Assembly: GCA_029204225.1 (NCBI GenBank)
Contig: CM055095.1
Location: 23,603,641 to 23,667,640 of the forward strand
Direction: 5' to 3'
From: Diphasiastrum complanatum
Taxonomy: Eukaryota > Streptophyta > Lycopodiopsida > Lycopodiales > Lycopodiaceae
Length of the DNA stretch: 64,000 nt
Shown: positions 46,599 through 58,742 of the stretch, one piece after another
How the letters are laid out: the number at the start of each line of letters is the position of its first letter
How positions within the stretch are numbered: the first letter of the stretch is position 1
Translations under genes and position numbers: made by a program
Notes under the pieces: model-generated
The model's input: the letters and a program-made list of their open reading frames with translations, nothing else
What the model was told of the DNA's origin: nothing
The model's database searches: none

Positions 46599-49551
46599 GT
46601 TACTCCCAGGCTTCTCGTCTATTACATACACATGGTGTTGCTAGCATGTGCTTATACTGCACTAAGAATTTGGGTGGGTTTCGAAAACATAAACTTTTAT
46701 TTTCAAAAGTCCATATATTGGACTTCGTAAAACAAAACAATGGGTCGAATAGATGAAATATCAACTTGCATCATAACTTCACGGCTAAATGATAAAATTT
46801 AATGTATAACCATTACCTCTAGTCAAGAATCAAATGACCCCGTAGTAAGGGGCTCTAATGTCGTTAGCCTAAAGTCGAAGTGTTAGCATTCAAATATAAG
46901 GGCAATTCCGCAGAAAACTTCCTAATAGTTCAATGCGCTATTTTTTTCCCTGTTCTTGTATGTCGATATCTTCAAGGAGGACATGCTATTAAAGGAGCCG
47001 TAGGTGCAAACTTTCATCAATCATGTTACTTCACAATATATACACATGTTTCTCGTTAAATGTTGGACAAGTTTAAATCGCAACAGCACACATTTCTTTG
47101 GTTTATTTCCATTTTTTAATCAAGCACCTTTTCGTACCTTTTCCTTCTTCACTAGTGGACAAGGATTCACTCTTTCAAAATTTAAAAAAAAGAGCTTACC
47201 AGCTATAGCACGCCCCCATTGGTCACGCTCACACGCCACAGCCCAAGCAAGTGTATTGCCAGTGGTCGGCCTTGTCGTAACAAGAAGAACTAAATCCGCA
47301 TCCAATACACCCTCTACAAGATTAACATGATGCATAATCAAAGAACAACCAAAAAAGTGGCTACAATACAAAAGTCCCTTGTTGAAAGAAGCACTCAAAT
47401 TTTAACATCAAAATGAAAAGCATCACAAAAATGGTTATCCACCAAAAAACTTTTTTCCAGCCTTAATCAACCACGTCCTTATCTCATATGAAAACCAAGC
47501 CACAATTAATATGCCCAAATTTGTTGATTCAAAGTAGCACTACTCTTTAGTCTCTCAACTATACAAAACCTACAAATAGCTCCCCAACTTATGATTCCAC
47601 CTGCTTCAGAATTGGGTGGGTATAAACTATACAAATCAGCACAAATCATGGCTCAGAACTGGGTTAATCCCGAAAGAATTGGGGATGAAAAACTTTTTTA
47701 AAAATCATATATACTGCTAAAAAAATATCTGTTGTCTACAATGCTTCTTATAGAAATTAGATTGCAAATCCATACATATAGTACATTGTTCCTTGTAGAA
47801 AGTTGAAAACAAACTAGTGTTCACAAAACCACAAAAATCAGTTCCCAGGTAACTCATTGACAAACTGTGACTCGTTCACCAACGAATCTCAAACTACCCC
47901 AAACCATCTCATAGAATTGATACACAAACATCCATGATAGTTTCAAAGCAAGAAATATGCAACCTACCATCAACATATTGACGAGGCAATTGTACACCAC
48001 CATCTTGACCACAAGCGGAATATCCACTAAGCCGCAATGGCCCCTTGACTCGCTCTACAGATAAAGCTCGCCTAAACCATCCGGCTGTTTCACCCAAAGC
48101 CTAAAAATGACAACAAAGCCATCACATGCAAATACTTTAAAATCTATATTGAATCTCTAATCATTGATCCCCAATCCAAATGTGAATGTTTATTGTGCAT
48201 GAAAAACTATTTGTGATTTGAGTTTATTCAAATCACAATTTAAATTCATTGAACAAAATAGACTCATAAGTTCGAATCATTCTTACTTGAGTAGTTTTGA
48301 AAGACAGAACATGGAAAAATTGAACAGGGTTATTCCAAAAAAGGTCTTTAAGAAGCTACATGGTTGGTTAAACTTTTCAAGGCTGGCGTGACTATAGTAC
48401 TTGCCTCTTGAATGAAGCAGCTACTAAAAGTTGAGTAGCTATACAAAAAACACCAAGGCAAATCTTTCAATACTTTATACTCATAGCCATGTTGGGACCC
48501 ACTTCACATAGAATAAGCAAACAATGTGAAAAGCATGCATGTCCATCCAAAAACAAATATATGCCTAGGAACTTGGGCCAAGCTTGGGCATAGAATAAAT
48601 TACGATCAGAGCTCAAATAGAAACTTGAATTGTACTTAAGTGTTGATTGATGGTGAAGGTAAGTTCCTTGAGCTTCACTCCAAGTTCCAACATTATCTTT
48701 GAAGCAAAGACATAGTCAACTGCAAGCACACTTCTTGTAGCAGATGCTCTAGACCATAATTAAGCTTTGTGCACAGAGCAAGCCATTGTGTTCATACCTC
48801 ATGAAGTCGTTTTTTCTTGTCTTCACTAGAAATATCTTCACTCGTACAATTGTACCAACAATCACCATAAACAGGTGGTTCTGAGCGCGGATTGCACGCA
48901 GGAACTCCAAATACACCATTTGATGTGGGCTCCCCTAGCTGTTGAGCATCGTATGGGTAAGAAAACTTCTTCTAAAGAGTAATTGCAGTCATATGCCAGG
49001 CAAAATGGAATTTATTCAAATTTTATCATGTTTACTAGTATCCCAATCATAAACAGTTACACCAAGGATCACACATCTCTGCATTTAGAAGGAACTTTCG
49101 AAATATTCAAAAATTACCACAAGCTTCACGTGATCCAAAATAAAAGCATGACAAACTAAATCCAATAAATTTGGGGGCTCACTTTAACAATATCTCCAAC
49201 GGCTCGACAGTCACGTTCCGGAGAATGGCCTACCGCATCATAATTTAAAAAAATTCGAATTGCTTCTCTTTTATCTAAGTCCTTGTCTACCTTCCTTTCG
49301 GCTAGTAAACCTCTACGTTGTTTGCTGTTCTCAAAAATGTTAGCCCTTGCAAAGTAAAGTTGAGGTGTAACTGTGTATTCCTTTAAGCCAAAACGTCGAC
49401 GTTGCTCTAAAATCTCCCCATGAATACATGAATGTGAGTGGGGAGATTCTGTAACCTCAGATAAATGCTTATGCTGATGTATCGCCTCCTGGTCAGCTTT
49501 GCAAGTCACAGCTCCTGATAAAAGAAGAAGGAACAAAATCTGCACATCCAT
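35783..49551 (-). CDS. Leishmanolysin-like (M8) zinc metalloprotease, 16 coding exons
   Basis: Predicted secretory-pathway zinc endopeptidase of the M8 family, resembling the single-copy plant leishmanolysin-like protein. Exons (minus strand): 49551-49183, 48938-48798, 48100-47968, 47313-47200, 44048-43975, 43721-43647, 42128-42036, 41809-41749, 41604-41272, 40872-40746, 39840-39741, 39598-39529, 39403-39251, 38543-38448, 38262-37946, 36298-35783. All introns are GT-AG and all phases agree; the CDS is 2772 nt, 923 aa plus stop. Seen: signal peptide 1-19; zinc site HEVMH at 276-280 with third ligand His356 in GSHWEKR and the Met-turn MNEIMTG (363-369); Cys-rich EGF-like repeats about 586-680; C-terminal membrane segment about 819-837. 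Zinc ligands are intact, so an active protease is likely; its substrate is unknown. Exons were placed by splice sites and family similarity, without transcript evidence. Confidence 0.93.
42667..43665. repeat. About 500-bp tandem duplication covering an exon end and its donor site (protease intron 6)
   Basis: 42667-43172 and 43173-43665 are two diverged copies (shared GCTTTGAGCACAAGCCTATG at the start; AGAACAAATCACTACCT and TTGCGTCTGCGCTTG at the end). Copy 2 includes the real end of exon 6 and its donor (exon ends 43647). Copy 1 lies wholly in the intron and carries a duplicate of the last exon bases and a GTAGTG donor at 43154. Copy 2 lacks about 40 bp present in copy 1. Confidence 0.93.
45083..46230. 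mobile_element. Fold-back element with arms of about 400 bp (protease intron 4)
   Basis: 45083-45476 and 45813-46230 are inverted copies. Both ends have CATAGA(A/T)G(T/C)GTCCCG followed by GTTCCGGAACG (45092-45107; reverse complement at 46204-46219). The arms share, in inverted order, GGGAGTGGGAAAAACAACATG, TGTGTCAAGAGCTACTCAGG and CATCCTTTGGCCAAGGCTGG. The 336-bp centre carries no ORF. It has no transposase, so it is non-autonomous. The superfamily is not assigned because no clear target-site duplication was found. Confidence 0.82.
46230..46490. repeat. Direct repeat of the fold-back element centre
   Basis: Repeats 45470-45812 in the same orientation with about 80 bp missing: GATGCTAGCAATAC, then CCTTAACATGCCTATTCAGC, GGGTTCTATAGAATATGT, AGTCATGCCAGTAATAGAAA and GACGCAACTTAG. 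It is a partial extra copy attached to the right end of the fold-back element. Confidence 0.85.
46525..46594. repeat. (TC)35 microsatellite in protease intron 4
   Basis: Perfect TC run of 70 bp, just after the repeated element segment. Confidence 0.97.
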
Positions 49552-49570
49552 ATCAGCATGGGATCACTCA

Positions 49571-51493
49571 CTAGAAGCCAGAATTAAGCAAAATTTACTG
49601 ACTCGAACAAAAAATGTTCCAATTACTAGGAAAAGTTGAACATCTATGCACTCACAGGCGAAAAAGGAAATCATAATACTTATCCAATCATTAAATTTAG
49701 AATCCTTGTCCAGAAACAAAAAACTTTTTGATCACTAATTTATTATTCCCCACCAATTGATTGGAATAGCTAATTTCTGGCCCCTGATAAATAAAGAGCA
49801 CAATCAGCTTATGTCATCAAGAAACCAAAAACTTTTTGATCACTAATTTATTATTCCCCACCAATTTATTGGAATAGCTAATTCCTGGCCCCTGATAAAT
49901 AAAGAGCACAATCAGCTTATGTCATCAAGGAAAATAAAAGAATGGCAAGAAGCTGACGATGATTTCACCTTAAAAAATGCTAGAAGCAATATCCAGGACT
50001 GTTGTGACATTCCCACTGAACTCTGAAATTCAAATTGATGCTCGGGTTCCAAATGCATGAGATGGGCATTCCATCGACCTCCAGAAACGCCCACAACTTT
50101 TCTAGCCTCTTAAAGATGTCCACAACACTGGACCTTTCTTACAATTTTGCCTGGGGTGGTCACCTGCAAGTAAGTCCCAGCTCATTGGTGCTCGGCCTTT
50201 ACGCAAGCGTCTGCTTTCAGCCTTCATTCCTGACCTTCATATCTGGGTGCCAATAGCAACCCCTACTTCCTAGCAGTGTATTGTTCCCACAGAAATCCTA
50301 AAATTCTACATAGGATCCTCTTGTCACTTCCTTTAAACATGCTCTCAATTCCTCGTCCCCCTTGCCTTTCCAAGTCTCTCTGTCCCTTTCCAGATTTATG
50401 CTCAGCATTTGATTTTGCTGCAGCATAATAGCATGTGAAGAGATCAGGAGAATGAGGGAGGTCGGGTGTAAGGAGAAATGCCTAATGGTTCAATACTCCA
50501 CTAAAATGCAGTTCAAAGGCCTGTCATCGTTCAAAAAGGCTTTGCACAAGTAAACGTTGAAGGTCAAAAGTGGAATGAGCAATATATTGTGAAAGTGTAT
50601 TCTAAAACAAGAGACCTGAATGTCTTTTCTTCTGGCATGAACTTCCATATTTTGTCAACTGCAATTTGGAATGGATTCCATGAGCAAGAATAATAGATCC
50701 ACGTCATAGAGAGCACGAGCAGCTCATTATCCGTTCATCTGCACATGAGCTCATGGGCTGATCTTTTGACAAAGCGTCCACTAGTTCTGATATATCTTGC
50801 TGTCTAATACCAGATATGGCGAACAAGACCAGGGCACAATCTTCAGCCTTGTGAGGTCTAATCACAAAGTCTTAGACCATCAAGTTCTTCATGCATAATG
50901 CAGACCAAAATACTACACATCCTGACTCACTTCATCAGTGTGTGATGCATAAAGGGACCATACATTTTACGCCCAACCACTTGGACTTCACGATGCATTG
51001 AAAACTGCACTTGAATGGCTGGTGCAACCCAGCAAAAATCTGGAACGAACCAATGGCATCAAGCGTAGAGCTTTGTAGAGGTCAATCGCGCCCAAGAGTA
51101 GGTGGAGGTCACATAAATTCTCGGCTGGAATACAGCTCTCAATGTGGCGTGGCTTGTGGAATTTGTATGAGCAAACACTTTGCCAGCCTTTTCCCCTCCA
51201 CTTTTTGAAGCAATGGCTATGAAAAATAGCTTCTGCAAAAGGAAAAAAACAGGTCACTTTTCACAGGCCATCTCTCACATGCTTAAAAGCATGCAATAAA
51301 ATCAGCTCTGCAGTGCGCTGGCCGTGGGCAGCCCCAATGCCTTCACTAGAAGCTGGTTGTAAGCAGAATGGCTACATCATTTAGGGCATCAAGCTCCCTG
51401 CTCTCAAAACCCACAAGCTCTTTCTGTGAAAGGAGATACACTTCCGCCTTACATCCCGCTCCTAAATCCAGCCTTCCGTTTAGCGAACTTACA
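49571..51493 (-). other. Probable 5' UTR intron of the protease gene
   Basis: A strong acceptor (minus strand CTTAATTCTGGCTTCTAG, exon from 49570) lies 19 bases before the start codon, and a consensus donor GTAAGT occurs on the minus strand at 51493, at the edge of a GC-rich stretch. No coding sequence is visible between. The splice pairing is inferred. Confidence 0.45.
49714..49929. repeat. Two-copy tandem repeat, period 108 bp
   Basis: 49714-49821 and 49822-49929 are nearly identical (ACTTTTTGATCACTAATTTA, TTATTCCCCACCAATT, GGCCCCTGATAAATAAAGAG, AATCAGCTTATGTCATCAAG). Only a few substitutions separate them, so the duplication is recent. It lies upstream of the protease start codon. Confidence 0.95.
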
Positions 51494-51598
51494 AGAACAC
51501 GCAGCGAAAGCTCGCTCCATGCCAAAAAAGGGTCAGAGACGAGCCGATGCCCGGAGGCATGGAGCCTTGAATGGAGGAGCAAACAGAGGCGCTTATAA
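51368..51598 (+). other. Short open frame resembling a chloroplast transit peptide (uncertain)
   Basis: A 76-codon frame begins MATSFRASSSLLSKPTSSFC and is rich in Ser, Arg and Lys with few acidic residues at the start, like a plastid transit peptide. A donor-like GG|GTCAGA occurs near 51528. No downstream exon of a plastid protein is found before the repeat arm at 54333, and the opposite strand is the better candidate for transcribed 5' UTR. It may be chance, an orphan first exon, or a gene fragment. Confidence 0.2.
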
Positions 51599-51835
51599 GA
51601 CCAAAACAGAAATGCCAGGACGCTGCGAGCAGATCAGATCGCAGGGAATGGATAAGAGGTGCGGGAGGATCGCAACCAGCAAATCTAGCAGCAGCATCGA
51701 CGCAAGGCAGCAGCAGCTGGAGGCGCTCTGGCGATGGCTATGGCGAAGGCGAAGGCGCGAGCCGCGAGAGAGAGAGAGAGAGAGAAAAGCGAGAGAGCAG
51801 AGGCGATTACATCGGAGAAGAAAAAAATAAAAATT
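51494..51835 (-). promoter_or_regulatory. Probable first (non-coding) exon and start region of the protease gene
   Basis: A GC-rich stretch in AT-rich surroundings with a CT-rich tract on the minus strand (complement of the GA run at 51766-51784), as often seen near plant transcription starts. It ends at a perfect GTAAGT donor (51493) that pairs with the acceptor before exon 1. On the minus strand it holds a short upstream ORF (34 codons from about 51697, MLLLDLLVAILPHLLSIP) that could affect translation if transcribed. Transcription start is inferred. Confidence 0.4.
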
Positions 51836-53520
51836 AATTAACTCCAAATCCGGGATTAATTAACTTAAACATAATTAATTAGCTGCTAACGTACGGGTCT
51901 AATATTAAAGAAGCTGGCCAAAAGGTAAGCAGAAAATAGACCATCGAATATTTTTTATTTTAAATATTTTTTTATTTAATTATTTTTTCTAAATATTAAT
52001 TTGCTATCGAATTATCTTTATCTATGAGTAATTATTTATCTAATATATGTTTTCAGGTGTTTTTTTTTTAATAGATTAAAATAATACGACCGACGAATCT
52101 AAGGATGGTCATGGCCCACCATCCAGCTAGGTCAATCCGCAAACGGTCTCTGCAGGTGACCAGGCCAGTCAGATTGACGTTTGAAGGTTGAAGTCTCCAA
52201 AAAGTCACAGTCGTTTTGGCATTTTTGGCATGTATTTTATTTGGGGCCCACAAATGCACCATGAATTCTTTTTAGTTGTTGCTTGACAAGTGCCATGGTA
52301 AAGGTAGGGCCACTGGGGCTTTGGGTTAGGAGGTCGCCGAGCTGACTGTTGACATACCCTACCCTCTTAGTTTCACATTCCTAAGGAAATTTGCCTAGTC
52401 AATTCGGGTGAGGTCATTGTCAGGCTAACTAACCCCCTTGCAGATGCTCTCGTAAGAGAGAAGGTGAGAAGAAGCAAACGATTTGAATTGGTGCATCTCT
52501 CGATTGGTGGAGGTAGACTTGCAACCAAACAAATGGTCTTGAATTGTTGCCTCTTCATTGGTATAGAGGTAGACTTGGAACCCAACAAATGCACTTTGAG
52601 GCTCTAAGTGAGCTTGGCATGTGCAACTTCCATGCGTGTCAAGGGCCGGCCTACTTGACTTTGAAAACAAAGCAAAAGATCTAACAATATTAAATGAAAG
52701 GCAAACATAAAGATTTCTTTCTATTTAAAGGTAGATTACTATTTGAAGGCATCCTTAAACATACATGTCATCAAGCTTAAAAATATGTTTAATCTAAAAG
52801 GTGAATACCCACTTTACATTTCTAAGCCCTAAATGGCAAGCCCAAGGGGTCATCTCATTTGCCACTTTGGGACATGTTCGGTCTAGTGTGCAACTGGACT
52901 AGCCCATTTTCGTTTGATTTACTTTGATCGAGGTCTACAAAATATAGAGAGTGTACGTCTAAGCAAGGCCAATCCAAGGTTGGAGCATAGATCTCTTAAA
53001 TATCTCTATTATGCATGTGTCCAACTTTAAGCTTTTGTCAAGCAGGCCACATTCATAACTCTTATCCAACTCAACTACTATGGGTTGCCTAGTACGACAA
53101 ATGCCTCCACACCTTTCCGCTTCTAGTACATATAAACCAATTTGATAAATCAATTTACTATCAAATAAGCCATTTGAAAAAAAAAAACATTTTTTACCAC
53201 AAAGCAAATAGGTTAGTTTGAGTATTATGAGTTACTATGAGCTTCTATTTTGAGAATTGATCTTTCATCGAGGGAGGCACTATGCTTGAGGCCAAAGAAA
53301 ACACACTCACATGCATCTATTCACATAAAACAATCAAGTTTGAATAAGACATCTCGTTTGGGAATGGTGGGGTTTGTTGCACTTTCTTAGTTGTTAGCTG
53401 AAAAACTTATAAGACTTCAGAAATTATGTCAAACCACAAAAAATTTGGTGGGTATGGCTAATTGCAAAGCACAATCAAGTGATTTTCTATATAGTAAGAG
53501 CAATGCTTAAGTGAAGAAAC
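51836..53520. other. Intergenic stretch, no gene supported
   Basis: AT-rich sequence between the protease promoter and the LTR-like region before the right arm. A short repeat occurs at about 52490-52600 (GGTGGAGGTAGACTTG... and ATAGAGGTAGACTTGGAACC). No recognisable domain on either strand. Confidence 0.55.
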
Positions 53521-54332
53521 AAAATGTTTCTAATTGCAAAGCTTTCAGCTTTCAGCCCTCTTCCTGACGAAGATGTTCGCGAACACGAAAGTCACGAGAA
53601 GACACGAACACGAAAGATTCGCGAACACTTGACGAGAAGACACGAATATGAAAGATTCGCCAACGAGAATCTTTTGCGGTCGAGCACGAGAAAGTCAGAC
53701 GACAGAGACAAAACCAACGACGCGACACGGAAAACGTCGCGTAGGACTTTCTGCCCTCACGCTCCAGCGAAGATTCATGCAAGTACCCAGAAGTACAGAT
53801 ATCTGACCTGATCGCATGACGTCAGCAGATACACTCTAGGTCGTGGCTAATCTGTCACTCTTGTAATTTTCTGATTAGTTGTAGATGATTAGTCACTCTA
53901 ATCTTAAAAGTTACATAGAACGACTATATACTTGCTGGATATACTTGACATAGATGACAGAGAACACACATACAGTGTAGTAGTTTGATGCTAGTAAGCA
54001 ATCAAGACGAAATACAAACGAGAAGTCCACCTGCGTGCGAGACGTGTTCTGTGATCAGGATCCATAGAGATCCACAAGTCTGCTAGTAAGCGAGACATTT
54101 ATTCGTGAGAGAACTGTATTTTCTCTCATGCCGAAGCACTGCGTGAATCTGCATGTAGTGCTTGAAGAATCAAATAAAATCAATAGATGATCTTGTAGCC
54201 ATTGTGCACATGTCTCCTTTTTCGTTGTATGATCTTGTATGCAAATGTGTCTGCTATTATTCGTGTGTCTGATTCTCCCATTAATTTTAATTCCGCACAT
54301 TGGTTGAATTTATTGAAGACTGCAATTCATAA
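53521..54332 (+). repeat. LTR-like sequence upstream of the right-arm Copia A (limits uncertain)
   Basis: Lies directly before the arm in the position where a Copia 5' LTR is expected. It contains a 33-bp direct repeat (ACGAGAAGACACGAACACGA at 53594 and a variant at 53632, period 38) and ends in TTTTAATTCCGCACATTGG and TTGAATTTATTGAAG, a style of sequence common near the ends of plant Copia LTRs. There is no matching copy in the window, so TG...CA limits cannot be fixed. Confidence 0.35.
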
Positions 54333-54498
54333 ACGTAGATCAGCAGTGCCTGACTACATTCTGGAGGACTGTAGGAGTGACTCAGCTGGCAGTGTCCAGT
54401 GACCACATCTGAACTCCATCCGAATCGCAAGAGAATCGCGGTTGCTTCGCGGTCACGACAGTTTTGCGAGTGTTTCGCGACAACCCATTTCTCATCAG

Positions 54499-54510
54499 TG
54501 GTATCAGAGC
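54499..54510 (+). promoter_or_regulatory. Primer binding site of Copia A (right arm)
   Basis: TGGTATCAGAGC, initiator tRNA-Met type, preceded by CTCATCAG; the LTR should end at the CA just before it. Confidence 0.93.
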
Positions 54511-54613
54511 CTACCTACTTGTTGTCATAATCTGGCATAGCCAAGAAGCTATCAGATCCAGGAGCAAGCATTTAGACAAACACCCATCAACGAGGGAACA
54601 AACTTCAAAAGCA

Positions 54614-57600
54614 ATGGCTTCAATCAGCAGCATGCAGAACAAGATCTGCACAATTCTTGATTTCTCAGGATCTAACTTTCTAGCCTAGAAAGTTAAGACA
54701 TCACTCATACTCAACGGCGAAGGTTTATTCCCCTGGGTGGAAGGCAGAGAAGAAATGCCTACGACATCAAGCAAGGAACTACACAAATGGAGAGAGAAAA
54801 ACGACAAGGCAGTAGCCTTGCTATCATCTTCCATCGAAGATAGTCTCACACTTGACCTGGCAACACTCTCCAAGGCTAAGGAGATGTGGGATGCATTGCT
54901 CACCAGATTTCAGACGAAATCAAGAAGTCAAATCATGATGCTGGAAGATTAGCTGACGAATCTATAGTGGGATGAAAAAGACCTCACTTCTTTCGTGAGA
55001 AAGATGAAGGATCTGTTTCTATCACTACATAACTCTGGAGCAGAGAATGAAGTGTCAGCTGAGAAGCAGTTCACGTACTTGCTGAGAGCCTTACCCAGAT
55101 CATTCCAAACGACAAGAACCCTGCTCGCGAAAGATCCTACCATGAATCTCGAAAAGGCGATTGTCGATATTTGAGAGGAGGTCGAGGCCCGAGAACACCT
55201 TGATCACAATGATGGTTATGACCATGCCCTCTACGGCAACAAAGAAAGGTCCAAGAAGCAATTTAAGCCTAAGAGGGAGTCGAATCAGAGGCAGGATTGT
55301 GATTAGCAAGCAGAGAGAACGAGCAAGGGCAACTGGAAGAGCAAAGGTAGGTCGAAGCAGCAAGGTGCAGACAAAATACTTGCATGAGATGCATAAGAGA
55401 CGGGCATACATTAGATACATGCTGGCTCAATCCCAAGATTGAGTGTATCCATTGCCACAAAAAGGGCCATGCAGCCGTGGATTGCCGCCAGAACCCGATA
55501 AACAATCAGCACAGAACAGACAAGAGAACAACAACAGTTCATTCTATGTCGAGGAGCCCGAGAGCTCGAAGATGGGCGAAGAAAGAACGAACAGAAATTG
55601 TTCGACCGCCTACATCTGTGAAGACATGTGTGCAACATCGACATCTGACACACATGAGGTGATCCTAGACTCAAGAGCCACCTCACACTTCATGACGTCA
55701 AGACAAATAATGTCTGATTTCAAAAGTGCAGATCCTTCAAGATTCATAGTTCTTGGAGATGGATCTAGACATCAAGTGAACGGTATTGGTTCACTATGGC
55801 TCAACACCGACGACTCGAAGACGTTTTATTCGTGCCTACTTTGCCCTGTAGCAAGAATAGCAGATGCAGGGATGCGTGTGACATTTTCTAATGAAGCATG
55901 CAACGTGATTGACGCCAGTACAGATCACTCCAGGCAAAAGGAAAGGAAACCTATATCATTTGAAGGTACGCCTACCTGCAAATTAGGTGCATCAGACTCA
56001 TGATGACTCACCAGACACTTTATGGCACAGAAGACTCTACCACATGAACTCAATGGCACTTTACCAAGCAAGCCATCATGGAGCGATAACAGGGGTCAGC
56101 ATCTCGAATGCAACCAGTTCGACCACCTGTGATGCATGTTTGAAGGGCAAGATGTCACGCACTCCATTCATCAAAGACTCCTACATAACGACTAAGATTC
56201 TAGAGTTAGTGCATTCTGGCATATGCGGACCATTCAATGTGATCTCAGTAGGAGGTTCAAAATATTATATAACCTTTATTGATGATTATAGCAAATTTTC
56301 TAGAGTGTATTTTATTTAGAATAAATCTGAAGCACTTGATAAATTCACAGAATATGTGAATTGGGCTGAGACATGTACAGACAACAAGGTTAAGCATATC
56401 AGGACAGTTCGAGGTGGCGAATAATCTCGAATCGCTTCACTGACTTCTGCAATGATCGTGGCATCATTCACAGAAGAACTACAGCCTACACGCTGCAACA
56501 CAATGGTGTTGCTAAACGAATGAACATGACCCTGATGGAATCAGCCAGATTATGATGGCCTACTCGAAGGCTCCAAGGGTATTGTGGGCTGAAGCAGTAG
56601 CTACAGCCGCTACTTCCAGAACAGAACAGGGCAAGTATGGTGTTCCTCACGCGACACCACATGAGCTATGGGGGGGTAGAAAGCCCAATATGTCTCATGT
56701 CAAAATCATTGGCTGTGCAGCTTATGCACATATTCTTGATAAGCTTTGAAAGAAGCTTGATGAGAAAGTCGAGCATAGATTTTTGGTAGGTTATGACAAC
56801 AATTCATCATACTACATAATCTACATGCCAAACACGAACACTGTGAAAACAGTGAGAGATGTCAGATTTGATGAGAGTAGGACAATGGCCAACCACGATC
56901 CTATCAGCTACGAAGTTCTGGAGAGACACTATTATGACCTGCTGCAAGTGACAAAGGGAGCAGAGGACGAACACAAAAATGAAAATTTTTGAGTCGTCTC
57001 CCATTCGAACGACGAATCTGAAGAAGAAAGATTCGAGAGGCAGCTTGCTGCCACAGTTCTTGTAAACCAAGATGGTTCCAAACCAAGCAGAACAGACAAA
57101 GACGAAGGCATTGCTGTCCCAGGAGGATCTCCTAGAAGGTCGACAAGACCACGAAGAGCGCCAGCAAGATATGTGTCAGGCAGCTCAGCTTTCACATCAG
57201 AAGAGTTATGCAGATTTAGTGGCGCACCACAGATTTCCGAGGAGGGGATTGAATGTCCAGAAAAGGACTGATGGATCCAAACCATAAATGAAGAGATGGA
57301 GTCCATGAGGAAGAACCAGGTATGAACGTTGGAGCCATTGCCACAACAAGACTGTCAAATGCAAATGGGTCTTCAAGCTCAAACACAGACCAGATGGGAA
57401 TGTCACGAAATACAAGGCAAGACTGGTAGCGAAGGGATTTTCTCAGAGATACGGTATTGACTACTCTGAAACCTTCTCTCATGTCGTCAAACATTTGTCC
57501 CTACGTTTGTTATTTGCATATGCAGCAACTTATGACTTCATGATCCACATTGTGGATGAGAAGACAGCCTTCTTGCATGGTGAACTAGACGAATTGGTCT

Positions 57601-58742
57601 ATATGGATCAACCCCCAGGATATGCCTCGAATTCACTTCCTGACTATGCATGCAGAATGCATAGAAGCATCTATGGTCTGAAACAATCAGCCCGATGATG
57701 GTACAAGAAGAAAGATCAAGCCCTGAAATCATTGGGATTCAAGCTTTGTTGGCTGATTCCAATGTATATGTCAGAGTTACAGATGGGCAGATCATCATCA
57801 TGGCTGTATATGTGGACGACACTCTGATACTTTGCAGGAGTGAGTAGCTAATTGTTGAAGTGAAGATAGACATCTCGAAACATTTCGAAATCGTGGATCT
57901 GGGAGAAGCCAGGTGTTACCTAGGCTTACAAATCGAAAGGGACTATGATGGCAAAACTTTGGACCAACTTGGAGTACTCATCTCGAAGTCCATTTAGGAA
58001 CACTTGAAAGGCTCTGAGTGTCGGTAAGTTATACCTTCACCAGTCCAGAAACACCTATAAGATCCTACAGGATTTTGAGATGCTGAACTGCAAAGGAGCA
58101 AATACTCCAATGCTCGCAGGGATCGTGCTGACAAATGATGATTGTCTAAAGACTGAGGAAGAGAGAGAACATATGCAACTAACACCTTATAGGAAGTTGA
58201 TAGGATCACTGATGTACCTTGCTGACAACACATGTCCTGATATTGCTTATGCAGTATTTAGGATGAGCCAATTCTGTACGAATCCAGGCTCGACACATTG
58301 GAAGATCGCAAAACGCATTTTGCAATATCTTCAATTAACGAGGGATTACGAGTTGTGTTATTGTCGTGATGCAGATTTCAGGATACTTTTCTACAACGAT
58401 GCTAGTTGGGCATCTCTCAAGGACGATTGTAAAAACGTCTCGAGAGGATGCACCATCGCATCAGGAGCAGCAGTTCTCTGGGTCAGCAAGAAGCAGACCG
58501 TTGTAGCCTAGTCATTCTGCAAAGCAGAGTACATTGCAGCAACAAAGATGGCCAACGAGATAATCTAGCTAAGGCAGTTTCTGGACAAATTGGGCAAAAC
58601 TAGGAATGAGCCCCTGGTCTTGCAGATGGACAACACCTCTCCAATACACCTGACGAAAGATCCCGTGTTCCATTCTAGAACAAAACACATCGCGATCAAG
58701 TATCAGTTGATCAGGGATCTAATTGAAAAGAAGATGTTGCAG
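54614..58742 (+). pseudogene. Copia element A remnant (right arm): gag to RNase H
   Basis: Same order and defects as the left copy: gag from 54614, knuckle CIHCHKKGHAAVDC (about 55447), protease motif LDSRATSHFM (about 55665), integrase blocks (55987-56740), RT with YVDD near 57810, RNase H to about 58742. Stops in gag occur at the same sites as in the left arm (TAG after SGSNFLA; TAG after MMLED; TAG before WDEKD), and the protease catalytic D-S-G is D-S-R in both. Known: the Gly after the catalytic Asp-Ser/Thr is conserved in retropepsins, so this protease should be inactive. Additional damage in integrase is unique to this copy. Confidence 0.95.

Noticed and set aside
53524..53811. 95-codon frame rich in Arg and Glu
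   Set aside because: It overlaps a short direct repeat in a probable LTR; the composition comes from the repeat.
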